NCBI GenBank assembly: GCA_949361645.1
Contig: OX442418.1
Location: 6,284,372 to 6,348,371, forward strand
DNA from: Spongilla lacustris
Taxonomy: Eukaryota; Porifera; Demospongiae; Spongillida; Spongillidae
Length of the DNA: 64,000 bases
Direction of reading: 5' to 3'
Shown: piece by piece, positions 1 to 11,507 of the stretch
Layout of the letters: each line of letters begins with the position of its first letter
Numbering within the stretch: position 1 is the stretch's first letter
Notes under the pieces: generated by a model
What the model was told of the DNA's origin: nothing
Databases searched by the model: none
Seen by the model: only the letters and a program-made list of their open reading frames with translations
Translations under genes and position numbers: made by a program

Positions 1-264
1 ATGAAATGATATGGAATGATTGGTATTCACGTTGTTTGAAGGAATGGAGAAAAGGAATAAACTTAATAAACATACATGTAGCAACACCATTGGTGTAGCA
101 ATTATAGAAAAGACATCACAAAGTGAAACAGACTTTAACTGTTCAGTCTGTAGACCAATACATCAGACAGATATAAGATTGTATTTACAAGTCATGCCAC
201 ATCTGATTCCTCCTTAGAATAATAACAACAGTAGTATCTCACTCTCCCACATCAAATGACTTAC

Positions 265-345
265 TATGTTCACATCAGCTCCTGCTCTCACAAGGATCTC
301 CACCACAGCTGTATGACCATTTTGAGCTGCTGCATACAATGGTGT
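265..345 (-). CDS. Ankyrin-repeat exon (81 nt)
   Basis: The minus strand encodes 27 residues of an ankyrin repeat: it opens TPLYAAAQNGHTAVVEIL and closes with AGADVNI, matching the TPLH.AA..GH..VV..LL..GADVN consensus. A donor GTAAGT follows the last codon directly. The expected acceptor reads TTATAG, a change from the TTACAG of the other copies. A full repeat has about 33 residues, so the last five or so must come from another exon. Three near-identical exons of 84 nt lie elsewhere in the window. Ankyrin repeats serve protein-protein binding. Whether this copy is still spliced into a transcript is unknown. Confidence 0.6.
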
Positions 346-1371
346 CTATAACATCAGAAGGTATCATCAATAACTCAATGACATCAAATAATAATTGAAT
401 GTATATCATGACAGATTAATAATGAGCAATACAGTTGATGTCATACCAGCTGTGACATGTAAGGAAACAATTACATCATCCTTACCTCGATGTATATGTA
501 CATGGAACTATTTTAGCTGCATGTACCACAGAGTGTCATATTTGATATGTGTACATGTACATGTAAACGTAAATTTGCTATGAATATAATTGTCACCACT
601 GACAATGTCACCCGATGATATCATCGCACATGTACGTGTAGGTGGTGAGTACGATGACAAACACATCTTTACCTACAATAAACAACTACGATAACTTACC
701 CTCTGATATTGAATGATTGGTATTCACATTGTTTGAGGAAAGAAAAAAAAAATGACATTCAAATCATACATATATATCACAACACACTTTTAAACAACAG
801 TGGCACATCCCCCTCAAACCTGAATATGAATATAATAAATGCATAATTAGCGTATGATGCGTCGGATCAATCGGCCCACGTGAGTTATACATTTCTACAG
901 AGAATCGAGCGTGCACTCCGTGAAGTCACTAAACAGCTTATTCTTATTACTTGTTCATTGGTTAGTACTATATTTTAGTTTTGTAACCTGCGAGATACGC
1001 AGTAGGCTGGTATTTATACGTAAATCTTGGTAAATGTATTCCAAAATGTGCCTTAATTTTCAATCACCCTACATGTACAATCTGTGGAAAAATTGGAATG
1101 TGCACGAAATTTTTCTTGCACGTGCCAAAATACACAGCCAGGAATTAAAGCTGACATATATACAATGACATATTTGTCACTAAACATTCAAAGTTATGTA
1201 TACACTGTAGGTACAATCAATTGTTATCTAAATATAACAAGCTGAACAATTTTACTAAGTTAGACAAAACACCCTTGACACATGTAAAGTGTGAGCGATT
1301 TCTTTATGAACGACATGAAAACAGTATTGATAAATACATCTGCTGACTGTTTATTGTAATGACTATTGTAC

Positions 1372-1397
1372 TGAGCTGCTGCATACAGTGGTATTGT
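1372..1397 (-). pseudogene. Truncated ankyrin exon stub
   Basis: The minus strand shows the same acceptor (TTACAG) and first nine codons (TIPLYAAAQ) as the intact ankyrin exons and then diverges. The GHTAVVEILVKAGADVNK part and the donor are missing. This is a broken copy, most likely from a deletion inside the array unit. Confidence 0.6.
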
Positions 1398-3369
1398 CTG
1401 TAACATAAGAGGGCATCATCAATAACTCTTCATTTACACCAAATAACATATTGCATGGCAGATTGTGTGAACAATACAGTTTATGTCATACCAGCTGTGA
1501 CATCATGTAAGGACAATGACAATCACATCATACTTACCTCCATGTATACATGTACATGGAAATATTTTAGCTGCATGTACAATGTACAACTGAGTCTCAT
1601 ATTTGATATGTGTACAGGTATATGTAAATGTAAATTTGCTATATTTAATGCCAGTACAGACAATGTCACCGGATGACATCATCATACATGTACATGTAGG
1701 TGGTGAGTACAATGATAAAAACATCTTTACCTACAATAAACAACTGCTATAACTTACCATCTGATATGGAGTGACAATGTTCGAGCAAATAAAAGGAAAC
1801 AAATAACAAACAGACAAGTAGTAGTAACATCATACAACTATACACAACAGACTTTTAAACATAACCACACGAAAATTAAACATAATGATTATGAAGCATG
1901 AACATGTTGGAATGCTAACATACAGAAAACGAAATACTATAATAGTGTAAATCACCAAATAAATTAATAAAAGCAGAACACATTTGTAACACTAAGTCAG
2001 GAATGAAAGCTTAAATCAATGGTCTGGATAAGATCATACATGTACATGTAACTATTACGTACATTATTTACATTACCAAAAAATCAAAACATTATTTACA
2101 TTATGTGAGCCTCTCTTTGAGAGGATCACACATCAAATGGAGACGTGGGGTGCATTTGATGATGGTGCTCCTCTGGCCTCATTCAAGTAATAAATGTTTA
2201 ACAAATGTGATTACATTTTAATATTAAATCTAATTGTATGTGTTTCATGTATGTTGTTTTGTTTTAATACTTATGGCATTACAATAACTACTAATATTAA
2301 AAAGAACTACAAACACTACATGTACATGTCCATAAATGGATAGATTTGTGTACACAATTATAAAACAGTTATGTCAAAGGGACAAATGTACAAATCATTA
2401 ACACTTAACATGTTTTGATGACAACAAAAAGCATACACAGCAGTACAGATGATGTAACCACATAACATTATCAAACTACATGTACATGTAGGTGGTGAAT
2501 ACAATGACAAATACATCTTTACCTACAATAAACAACTGCCATAACTTACCCTCTGATATGGAATGATTGGTATTCACATTGTTTGAGCAAATAAAGAAAA
2601 GGAATAATAAACAGACAAGTATAAGTACACATATAGTAGAGAAATCATACAACTATATCACAAATTTAAGCAGTTAAATATTTTACGTCAAAAGTCAAGA
2701 ATTTGGAATTTGTGTACATGCATTGTCTACATGTACAGGTTTTATCACTGGGCATTTTTACAAAGTTTGATGTTACTGCTACAAAACACTCATGACACGT
2801 TTCAATCATGTTGACAAATTAAAGACTATTCAAAATTACATCTGCTGCCTGTCCATAAGTGATGTTTCCCAATGCACCACCACAAATGGAGTCCATTTTT
2901 GGCAAGCAACTTGCACTACAATGAATTCAATGCCATAACTTACCCCCTGATGTGGAATGATTGGTATTCACATTGTTTGAGCAAATAAAGGAAAGGAATA
3001 ATAAACAGACAAGTAGAAGTCACATCATACAATTAAGTCACATCAAAACAAACCACACTTTCACAACAAAATGAAACAGAATGAATACCAACAATGAACA
3101 TGCAGGTATGCCAACAACCAGAAATGATTGAAAATCATCCCAGGTGATTGGTTAGTAGCAAATCAATCTCTACAAAGCCAAACAAATACACAGTCCGAAA
3201 TCAATTTAGCTTACGGCAAACAAAATAAACATCATAACGACTGACATTAAATGATGTACATACATGTATGCACCTGCAGAACAAACCACATGTGTATGCA
3301 AATTTAGTGTAATGAATGTTAAGAGCTATACATGTATATACACAATGTAAAAATATAGGTAGCAATTGT

Positions 3370-3830
3370 ACTGATTTGACTACGCAGTTACACAACTATA
3401 TAAAGTCAAACACTATGATGTCAAAATTGGAAAACACATGCACTGGCATGAGTGTCCCCAGCATTTCTGGGAGGGGGGGGGGTGCCAAGATAGGTTAAGG
3501 GGGTGCCATTTGACAGTCGAATATGACTGGGGGGAGGAGGGATGCTATCCACTTTCGGCCGATTCAGAGCGGACAGCTCTAGCCAGGTGGGAGGGGAAGG
3601 GTGTGCATGTTCCTACATGTAGCAGTACAGAACATTTAACCTTTTATTACAAGTGTGTGTGTGTGTGTGGGGGGGGGGGGGTACATTCAATCGTGATCAG
3701 GGGGGGGGGAAGACTTGCCCCCCATCCCCCCTGCCCACTGGGGCCATGACTAGTTCTATCATGTAAACATAATGGTCACAAGATGAATAACTATTCCTGC
3801 TTCAATACATTTACATGTACATGTATGTCT
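3370..3830. repeat. G-rich segment duplicated at 53880-54620
   Basis: The block contains two poly-G tracts, a short (GT)n run and a distinctive stretch around gccatttgacagtcgaata. A clearly related block lies at 53880-54620 in the same orientation. The copy here lacks the transposon found at 53938 in the other one and so serves as its empty site. The G tracts make many short false reading frames; no gene is recognised. Confidence 0.6.
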
Positions 3831-3995
3831 CTACAGTTTAATAATTATGATACAACATGTTGGTATGCTAACATACTGAATGGATTGAAAACCATCAATA
3901 GGTAAAATCACCATGCACTAGGTCCAACAAATTTTAACTCTTTGACAGTTGATTATTTGCCGGTAATGTTTTTAATTATGGCTACCTGTACGGCC

Positions 3996-4961
3996 CAGAG
4001 ATGTCAACCTATATAAATGGGTTTGCGTGAGACTCGATTAATTATTGCGTGAGATTGCGTGAGAATCACTTAATCAATGCGTGAGAATATGCGTAAGAAT
4101 GAATCACAAATGTTTTTATGCAACGAAGAAAAAGGTTTTCACACATACAATCAATGAGAGTCGTTGCATGCATGTACTTTTTTCGCTTGATTTTAAATGG
4201 TGTTGTGAGGTTCATAAAGGATATGGATTAGCCAGTTTTATTCTTAAATTACTCGACAATGCTCCATCTAAGGAAAGATTAGGTCTGAGCAGAGCGCAGT
4301 TTTATTTTTTGTGCCGATGCTAAAAACTCTACTGCATTGCTTGATTTAAAATGGTGTTGTGAGGTTCATAAAGGATATGGATTAGCCAGTTTTATTCTTT
4401 AATTACTTGACAATGTTCCATCTAAGGAAAGATTAGGTCTGAACGGAGCGCAGTTTTATTTTTTGTGCCGATGCTAAAAACTCTCGTGCATTGCTGAGGA
4501 GCAACAGTAAAACAACATTTGCTATTTTTGCAAGTTTTGAATAAGAAAACGAGCCATCTGCACACTTAACAGAATACATCAGCCTCACGGGCCTCACCTT
4601 GATATTCGCACAAAAATCTACAATGGCACATGAAAAAAACTGATAATCTGTAGGGACCTTCTTGAACTGGACGCACTACTGAAAGGAAATCAGTTTCCTT
4701 TGCACCTTTAATTTGAATTATAATTTGCAGCTTTTTGTAGGTTTTACGTTTCGATTTCTTGTAATCTTTATAGCTCGTCATTCTAAATTACTTTCCAAAG
4801 TTTCTTCCTTGCCATTTTGATTACTAAAACACGAAAAAAATCACGTCAAATGGGTTATAATTTTTTGCGTGAGATTGGGTACCTCTTAACATGAGAGCGT
4901 GAGATAGGGCCAAAACGCGTGTCTGAGTCTCACGCTCAATGCGTGAGACTTGGCATCTCTG
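3996..4961. mobile_element. hAT-like non-autonomous element with gcgtgaga motif
   Basis: The ends are inverted: CAGAGATGTCAA on the left and TTGGCATCTCTG on the right. Starting with CAGAG is typical of hAT elements. Both termini carry several copies of a gcgtgaga motif. The adjacent 8-mers (gtacggcc and ccaaccgc) do not match, so a target duplication cannot be shown. The interior contains a 150-bp tandem duplication. No transposase is visible. Confidence 0.5.
4185..4488. repeat. Tandem duplication, about 154-bp period
   Basis: Two adjacent copies start at 4185 and 4339 (gcttgatttt...), with the same text down to gatgctaaaaactct at 4330 and 4484. They differ by a few substitutions and small indels. 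The first copy has an 80-codon open frame (4081-4323) that matches nothing I know; the second copy is interrupted, so coding is unlikely. Confidence 0.7.
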
Positions 4962-5128
4962 CCAACCGCCGTTGCTTAGTAGTAGCTGTTCTCGAAGAAT
5001 CTCGCGGTTAGCTACCCTAAAAGATACTATCTATGATAGAAGAGTGTTTTATGATGTTCATTATGATATATGGTGTACTAGCTTGAAAACAATCAGCAGC
5101 TAACAAGACCCGATTTAGGTGGAGCAAA

Positions 5129-5554
5129 GCGGGCATGGATTCGAGAAGCTAGGCTTTCTTTGACATACGAGTATTGAACCCACATGCCCCATCTTATCGT
5201 AACAAGTCCCCAATGCAGTGCTACAAGTTGAATGAGCAAGAGAAGAAGCGGGTGTATGAAGAAAGGGTGAGTGAAATTGAGCCCGGCTCCTTTGCACCTC
5301 TTGTATTCTCTATCTCAGGAGAAATGAGTCCGATAGCCACAACTGTATACAAAAGAATGGCCTCGCTCATAGCTTAAAAACAAAATCATCCATGTAGCTC
5401 TACTCTGTTTTGGCTAAGATGCGAGTTGAGTTTCTCCTTATTGCGATCTGCAGTAGTGTGCATCAGAGGCTCAAGGTCCTCCTATCACAGACCAACAAAC
5501 ATGTTCAATGAGGCCATCGATCTCTCCTGCTCAGAAAGCAGGATCTCCAATTGA
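5129..5554 (+). pseudogene. Retroelement polymerase C-terminal tail, broken
   Basis: One frame reads AFFDIRVLNPHAPSYRNKS, then a basic stretch NEQEKKRVYEERV, then GSFAPLVFSISG, YKRMASLIA, WLRCELSFSLLRSAVVCIRG and a final stop at 5552-5554. This order (FFD.RV.NPHAPS, EKKR.YE.R, GSFTPLVFS..GG, YKRLA, WLRC.LSF.LLR..I.CIRG) is what I recall from the tail after the reverse transcriptase domain in retrotransposons of sponges and cnidarians. In-frame stops lie upstream (5150-5152) and at 5375-5377. The reverse transcriptase core itself is absent. The family assignment is from memory and is moderately sure. Confidence 0.55.
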
Positions 5555-6094
5555 ACATTGAAATCGTATCCGTCATTAACTACCTACATATATGCATGCT
5601 TATCTGATCATTATCATGTGTCTAATGTATTTGTATATGGTTATTTTAGTAATGGATTAATAATTTTAAAAAATTCAAAACATGAAGAAAAAAAGAAGAT
5701 TAAAAAAGGGATTCGAAGCCGTATATTGCGTATACACGAAACAGTTGATGAAAACGCCATAGTTCTATCCCTTGTTGTTACATCTAAGGTTCAAACTTTT
5801 AAAAAGGCTTCGCTTGCCATGTTTTAGTCAAAAAGGCGGGTGCTAATTCGAAGCCACTGGTGACGATTGAGACGCCATTACATGTACACCTGCAGCTGTT
5901 CATTCCCGTTTTCCTTTCATTTAAAAACCAACTCTCCGGTCATAGCTCTATACCTCTAGGGCTTATTGGTACACAGAGCATGTAACCGTGCGACACAGAC
6001 TGGTTTTCTATATGTGTGTATATATATATATGCACTTGGCGGTTAACACGAATTAATTTTTAGTAATATATATATGCACTTGGCGGTCAAAGAG

Positions 6095-6670
6095 TTAAAG
6101 TACACAGTTAGGAATAAAAGCTGACATCAATCAAAATCAGCATACCTAGATAAGATGATACATGTACATGTAACTACTAATACATACATGTATATCACAT
6201 TTAATTATTCACATACCCAACAATCAAAACACGTTTATGACACAGTACATGAAATATACTGAAATGAATGCAATATAGTATTTTTTTAAATGCTCGTCTA
6301 TTGAAGTGACCAGGAGTGGTGCTTCCAAAATACAGAAATATGTGCTATACATGTACCTGCACAACACACTATTCGAGATTTGTTCTACTCTTTGATGGCA
6401 GTACAGTTGATGTGATGTACAATGACAAAAACATCTTTAACTACTGTTAATAAACGAATACCATAACTTACCCACTGATATGGAATGATTGGTGTTCACA
6501 TCATTTCACCAAATAAAGGAAAGGAATAATAAACAGACAAGTAGAAGTCACATCATAGAACTATATCACAACACACTTTTACATAACTAAAAGAAAATGA
6601 AACATAATATTTTATAAAGATTATGAAGCATAAACATGTTGGTATGCTAACAAATTGAATGGATTGAAAA
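6095..6670 (-). repeat. Ankyrin-associated array, segment 2
   Basis: Array units resume exactly at the right TTAA of the piggyBac-like element and run to about 6670, where the text leaves the consensus after gattgaaaacc. The donor-bearing block lies near 6470-6500. No ankyrin exon is seen. Confidence 0.65.
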
Positions 6671-7162
6671 CCGATCCATTATAAATTTACCCATTTTTTG
6701 CATCCCATCTTCCAATCTTGATGCAATTACTCATACTAGTTTCTGTTTGGATGAATCATACCTGTACCAATTAGCATGTTAATAACTAAACTGGTTTACG
6801 AAATCTACTGCACTGAATAATTATTTTTTTCGGATAATTTTAAACATGGCAGGCTCATATTGTTTGTCTGATACAGACATTTCTGGCATCAAATGGAAGC
6901 TCAACGTAAGTAGGAACTATATTTGATTATCATTATTATAGGTGGTGAAAGGGTTAAATAAATATTATGTAGATACTGCGGATTGCAAAATTTTGATAAG
7001 TTGTGGATTAATATTCAAGTTTTTTTATTTAACAGAACTCAAATATTGTGGTTTTTCGTTATAAAAATTATAGATAACCCCTGAGCACCGCATACATTAG
7101 GTTTGCAGCCATATTATTGTTTTTTACTTGGCTTGCATTGCTAAGTGGTGCTCAGTTGATTA
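6671..7162. other. Unassigned island sequence
   Basis: This is non-array, AT-rich sequence between the array and the gypsy remnant. It has one short open stretch at 6847-6905 that begins with ATG and ends at GTAAGT, but nothing supports it. I see no other feature. Confidence 0.3.
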
Positions 7163-7278
7163 TGTAACAGATGTGATGTTTTGACTTAAAAATTAAATTA
7201 TTGGTGCTGTGTGTGATTTAACCCGCGTGACGTTGGATTGTGTGTGAATCTGTTGCCATCGTGAGTAAGTATTTCACA
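7163..7278 (+). repeat. Probable end of a gypsy LTR
   Basis: The sequence TGTAACAG... to ...TTTCACA ends one base before a TGGTGACGAG primer-binding-site start and lies just upstream of a gag frame, the expected place for a 5' LTR. The right edge is supported by the primer site. The left edge is a guess from the TGTAACA start, since no second LTR copy is present to compare. Confidence 0.3.
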
Positions 7279-7289
7279 GTGGTGACGAG

Positions 7290-8369
7290 CAGGGTTGCCG
7301 TAGGCCAGCTAGGGGTCCGGCCTGAGGCCAGCCGGCCTGCCAGCCCTGCCTGACAGGTCGGCCTGGCAGGCCAGATTATAAACGGTAATCAATAAAGTTA
7401 ATGTTAATCAATTATTACGTAATGTTACGATGGCGATCAACTTAGCGTGTAACTCATGCACCTCCGTCGGTTTCAACGATTCCTGACCTATGACATCTGC
7501 TTAGCGACTCAAAGGAATACAATCCCAAGGAGCTTGTGAGATTCACACCGTTGCAAAGGTTTAGCAGTAGCACAAACACACCCGCATGTACATCGCAAAA
7601 GAAAGGGTTCCTTGATTGACACAAGCCGTTCTCCAGGGAGCACTCCAGTCTAGAAAGACGCATTGATCAAATGAAAAATGCCGATCGCGAAGTCTCAATA
7701 GTTTGGGCCAAACAAGAAAATACCATTTTAATGAAATTGCCGGCAGCTTGAGCAGTATATTCCATCTCTCACAAAAGTAAAAAAGTTGTTTCAGCACGAC
7801 AAAGCCATGCATGAAACTCTTACACTTAGCTCTTGCATGGTGTGAAATTTTGCCCCCCCCCCCCACCCCCAGATCTTTCTGACACTGAATTTGTTGCATG
7901 CAACTCAGGATGTTCCTTCAAAATTAGTGATGTACTTGGATTCAGTTTCAAATTAAATAGAATGGAAACGAGGGACGTACATTGAATACTTGGAAGTGCT
8001 TTCAATGTACTTCCCTTGTTCCCAGTCCAGTTGTGTCTGGCTAGCAAGACTACTTCTAGACGGCCACATAAAGTGTGCACTACTTCTCATGCTTAATAAC
8101 TAATAAACATAATGCTAGTGTAGTATGCAGCCACGTCACACAGTGTTTACTGTTGCACCTTACTTTAATAATTGAATCCTGAACAAAAAGTGAATTTAAT
8201 TTGTTACATACACATATACAAATAAAGTACTTGTATATTGCATGCATGTAGTGATACATTGAGGGGGCGTGGTCTGACCTGACAGGCCAGGGGTCCGGCC
8301 TGACAGGTCAGGCCAGCTCCCCGGCCTGTCAGGCCAACCTGACAGGCCGGCTGGCCTTCGGCAACCCTG
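7290..8369. mobile_element. hAT non-autonomous element, 1080 bp
   Basis: The ends are perfect inverted repeats CAGGGTTGCC / GGCAACCCTG, a typical hAT terminus. They are flanked by an exact 8-bp target duplication GTGACGAG (7282-7289 and 8370-8377). Both termini carry a GC-rich palindromic repeat built on GGCCTGACAGG-like words. The interior is AT-rich with a poly-C tract near 7853. Short minus-strand frames inside have no recognisable domain, so no transposase is present. The insertion split the primer-binding site of a gypsy element. Confidence 0.85.
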
Positions 8370-8417
8370 GTGACGAGGGTGGGATTCTAACCTAGTGGTG
8401 ATGGACTATGGCGATTC

Positions 8418-9110
8418 ATGTGGGAAGAGTTTGATGGCGCTGCGGACGATTGGCCCAGTTATATGGAGAGATTGGAACACTTCTTCGATGCAAATACAAT
8501 AGAAGCAGAACAGAAAAAAGCGGCGTTTCTAGCGTGTATTGGCAAGCGAACGTACGGTCTTCTAGACTACAATCTCAAACTGTTCCAGGTAAACCGGCAG
8601 ACAAAACGTGTTGACGAAGCATTAATTTCGCACCGAAACCATTACTTATCGTGGTACATTATCGGTTCCACATATGCGACCAGAAGGAGGGCGAGTCCAT
8701 CCGAGAGTACGTGGCTAGGTTACAAAAGCTAACCGAGCACTGCCAGTTTGGAACCAGGTGGGAAGATGCATTGCGAGGCCGACTCGTATGTGGCATCAGA
8801 GATGAAGCAGTTCGGAAGCATCTTCTATCTAAGGCTGAACTGAAGTTCGCAAAGGCGGTGGAGATCATTGAGACAGAAGAGGTGGATGTTAAGGATGCGG
8901 GTGAAATGAAATCCAAGTAAAAACAGAACATCAGGAAAGGAACTAAATACCTACACAATCCAGTTGTTACAGATATGGTAGAAATCATCAAGCACATGGC
9001 TACCCACTTAATGAACAACAGTGCCATTTTGCAAAAAGAAAGGGCACATAGCACATGTGTGCAAGGCAAAGACAAGAACAATGGGAGGCTCAGGATCAGA
9101 CAACATGAAA
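8418..9110 (+). pseudogene. Degraded Ty3/gypsy gag
   Basis: The frame from ATG 8418 reads WEEFDGAADDWPSYMERLE, then EAEQKKAAFLACIGKRTYGL, as in capsid regions of metazoan gypsy elements (W..Y.ERLE.F..AN.....K.A.FL..IG...Y.LL). A frameshift near 8625 moves the reading to a second frame with FHICDQKEGESIREYVARL and LTEHCQFG, which ends at 8918-8920. A third frame at about 8963-9080 resembles two zinc knuckles with lost cysteines (CYRYGRNHQAHGYPL, then QCHFAKRKG). No protease or polymerase follows. A primer-binding site (TGGTGACGAG | GGTGGGATT), split by the hAT element, lies upstream. This is a dead, 3'-truncated copy. Confidence 0.7.
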
Positions 9111-10389
9111 GATAGAATAGTGAAGGAGTTGTCCAGTGCATGAGGCCACGATCGAGAATGAAGAGTAAGCAGAGGTACTGGTGTACTGAGGCCAGGCCAT
9201 CAACAAGAGGAGGTGTTGAACAAGATTGTTTTAATAGAAAGACTCTCAGCGCACGCACATAAAAAAAGTTAACTAGTTTCTCTATGACATATGCATGTGC
9301 CACTGTTGAAACTGATATGTTTTTTATATTCAAGTATGGCTACTTGCAGCCATATGCTGGATCATCCCTATACCTACGGCCACTGGCCACACCTAAAGGC
9401 TATACATGTTCATCTGAACATACATATAGGTGTACATAGGTACATGCCAACTAACTTTAAATTTCTATCACCTGATTCCAAAAATGGACAGTGAGAGTTT
9501 TACCCTACAGTACGTATACTCAGGGACATGGATAGAGCAGTGTATGATGCTTAGCACCCATGGGTCATATGGAAGGGGAGGCAGGGGGGAGGGTACATGT
9601 CAACTGGCTTTTGTCTGTGCGTTATCCTGCAGATATAGGGAAGGAAGGTAAGGGAGGAAGAGGAGGGGAGGGATCGTGGCTCTAAAGGCCCGGCAACCTT
9701 CATTCTCCAGGGTAGTCGAATCCCCCCCCCCTCATAGGCGCTAGTGACTATATGCAAGGGAGACAAGAGACTTGTCATGATGCGGTATAAAAATGTGAAG
9801 AGTGCATGTCATGGCACATTCTCATAGTGATCTTTGATTAAATGCACTACTAGGTACATGTACATACCCCGCGGCACATACGGACCGTCAGGCTGGGACC
9901 GGACATCCTCTCCGAGCAGTTAAGTATAAATAGAAAGTAGGAAGAGGGCGTGGTGAGTGCACTCATGGCACATTCTGAGACATCCATTACTCATGTCATT
10001 GCACGTTCTCATAGTGAAATTTGACTACTACGCTCATGCGCAGATACGGACCGTACGTCCTCTCTTAGCTGTATAGGTAGGCCAAGAGTAAAGTAGACCT
10101 ATACCGTTAAAATGTGAAGAGGGCGTGGTGAGTGCGCTCATGGCACATTCTGAGACATACATTACTCCATCCTCCGTTCAATTATGATTTTCACTCACTT
10201 TTGCATGATTTTGGCCAAAAATTGAACATTTGAAATATTATTGTACACTAGCGCACAGTCCAATATTTAGAACACGCAGGTACAAATTAAATTTATGACG
10301 GAATGAAAACGAATAATAACTGTGTTTGAAGTATTATTGAGAATTTGAAATGGCCGAAACATACACGGACCGATTACGCACCCTTATTC
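9111..10389. repeat. Non-coding island with about 3 related tandem blocks
   Basis: Blocks near 9790, 9945 and 10112 share gaagagggcgtggtgagtgc and catggcacattctgagacat wording, with an intervening tacggaccgt motif, giving an irregular tandem repeat of roughly 170-190 bp. The rest (9111-9780) is AT-rich or G-rich filler with short false frames. No gene is recognised. Confidence 0.5.
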
Positions 10390-11507
10390 AAGCAGTGAGC
10401 CTCTGTCTGAGAGGATCACACTTCAAATGGAGAAGTGGGCTGGGATTTGATGACGGTGTTCCTTGGTGTCATTCAAGGAATTCTGCTTAATAAAAGTGAT
10501 TACTTATGAATAATCTAATACTATGTGTTTCATGTATGCTGTTTTGTTTTAATATTTATGGCATTATGAAAACTAGTAATACACAACCACTACATGCATA
10601 CATGTATGTTGTATATACACGTAAACTAAACGTATTGATTTGTGTACACAATTATAAAATACTGATGTCAAAAGAACAAATGTACAAATCATTAACACTT
10701 CACATGTTTTGATGACAACTAAAAACACTCGTCTAAGATAATGGGCCAAAATCTATTTTGTACATGGCCGTACAGATGATGTCACCACAAAACATTACAT
10801 GTACATGTATGTGAGTACAATGACAAACACATCTTTACCTACAATAAACAACTACCATAACTTACCATCTGATTTGGAATGATTGGTATTCACATTGTTT
10901 GACCAAATAAAAGGAAAGGAATAATAAACAGACAAGTTGAAGTCACATCATACAATTATGTCACAACACACTTTTCAACATAATCACAAGAAAATGAAAC
11001 ATAATGATTATGAAGCTAGAACATGATGGTATGCCAACAAACTGAATTGATTGAAAACCATCATAGGCAGAAAAATCACCACAATGCGCAACAAATTTTA
11101 GAATACAGTCAGGAATGAAAGCTGACATCAATCAAAATCAGCATACCTATTGGTCTGGATAAGATCATACATGTACATGGAACTACTAATACATACATTT
11201 ATGTACATGATTTTTAATTAATTACATACCCAAAAATCAGAACACGTTTACAAACAATACTATACATGAAATATAATGAAATGAATGCAGAGATAATGTT
11301 TACAAAGTAACAATTGAAAACAGTATTTTTTAATGCCAATCTATTGGAGTGTACAGGATGCTTCCAAAGGACCTAAAAATGTGCTATACCTGCATAACAT
11401 ACTATTTGACATGTAAGCATTTGTACTACTATTTGGTGGCAGTACAGTTGATGTCATGTACATGGCCAAACACATCTTTACCTACAATAAACAACTGCCA
11501 TAACTTA
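10390..11507 (-). repeat. Ankyrin-associated array, segment 3
   Basis: The array resumes with a block (gagcctctgtctgagaggat...) that also occurs at 2106 in segment 1, followed by a standard unit with the donor-bearing block at 10856-10900. It stops after cataacttac at 11507, one base before an agtgccgtcc sequence that starts the next island. No ankyrin exon is present. Confidence 0.65.

Larger units (their letters stand above)
1..3937 (-). repeat. Ankyrin-associated tandem array, segment 1
   Basis: This stretch is built of degenerate copies of a unit that recurs throughout the window. Its hallmarks are a block reading gaatgattggtattcacat next to ttgtttgag (near 10, 712, 2560 and 2955), a block with gatggcagtacagttgatgt-like text, and many ACATGT runs. 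All copies have the same orientation. Read on the minus strand, the first block ends in a good splice donor (GGTAAGT). Two ankyrin exon remnants lie here (265-345 and 1372-1397). Apart from these I see no gene in the segment. The array may be intronic sequence of an ankyrin-type gene on the minus strand or a satellite derived from one; the sequence alone does not decide. Confidence 0.7.
3938..6094. mobile_element. piggyBac-like element with TTAA target duplication
   Basis: The left end is TTAA (3934-3937) followed by CTCTTTGACAG; the right end is GCGGTCAAAGAG followed by TTAA (6095-6098). The flanks join to give aaattTTAAagtacacagt, which matches the uninterrupted unit (aaattttaaaatacacagt) seen many times in the array, so this is a clean insertion. 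A TTAA duplication with ends of CTCTTTGAC type fits the piggyBac superfamily; Kolobok also uses TTAA. No transposase is visible, so the element is non-autonomous. Inside lie a hAT-like element (3996-4961) and a retroelement fragment (5129-5554). The right end holds a doubled gcacttggcggt motif. I see no gene in the remaining parts. Confidence 0.7.

Noticed and set aside
6847..6905. Possible first exon starting with ATG (MAGSYCLSDTDISGIKWKLN) and ending at GTAAGT
   Set aside because: Only 20 codons, no partner exon and no known similarity; a donor after a short ATG frame is expected by chance.
8659..9333. 224-codon minus-strand open frame
   Set aside because: It lies antisense to the recognisable gypsy gag remnant and has no domain of its own.
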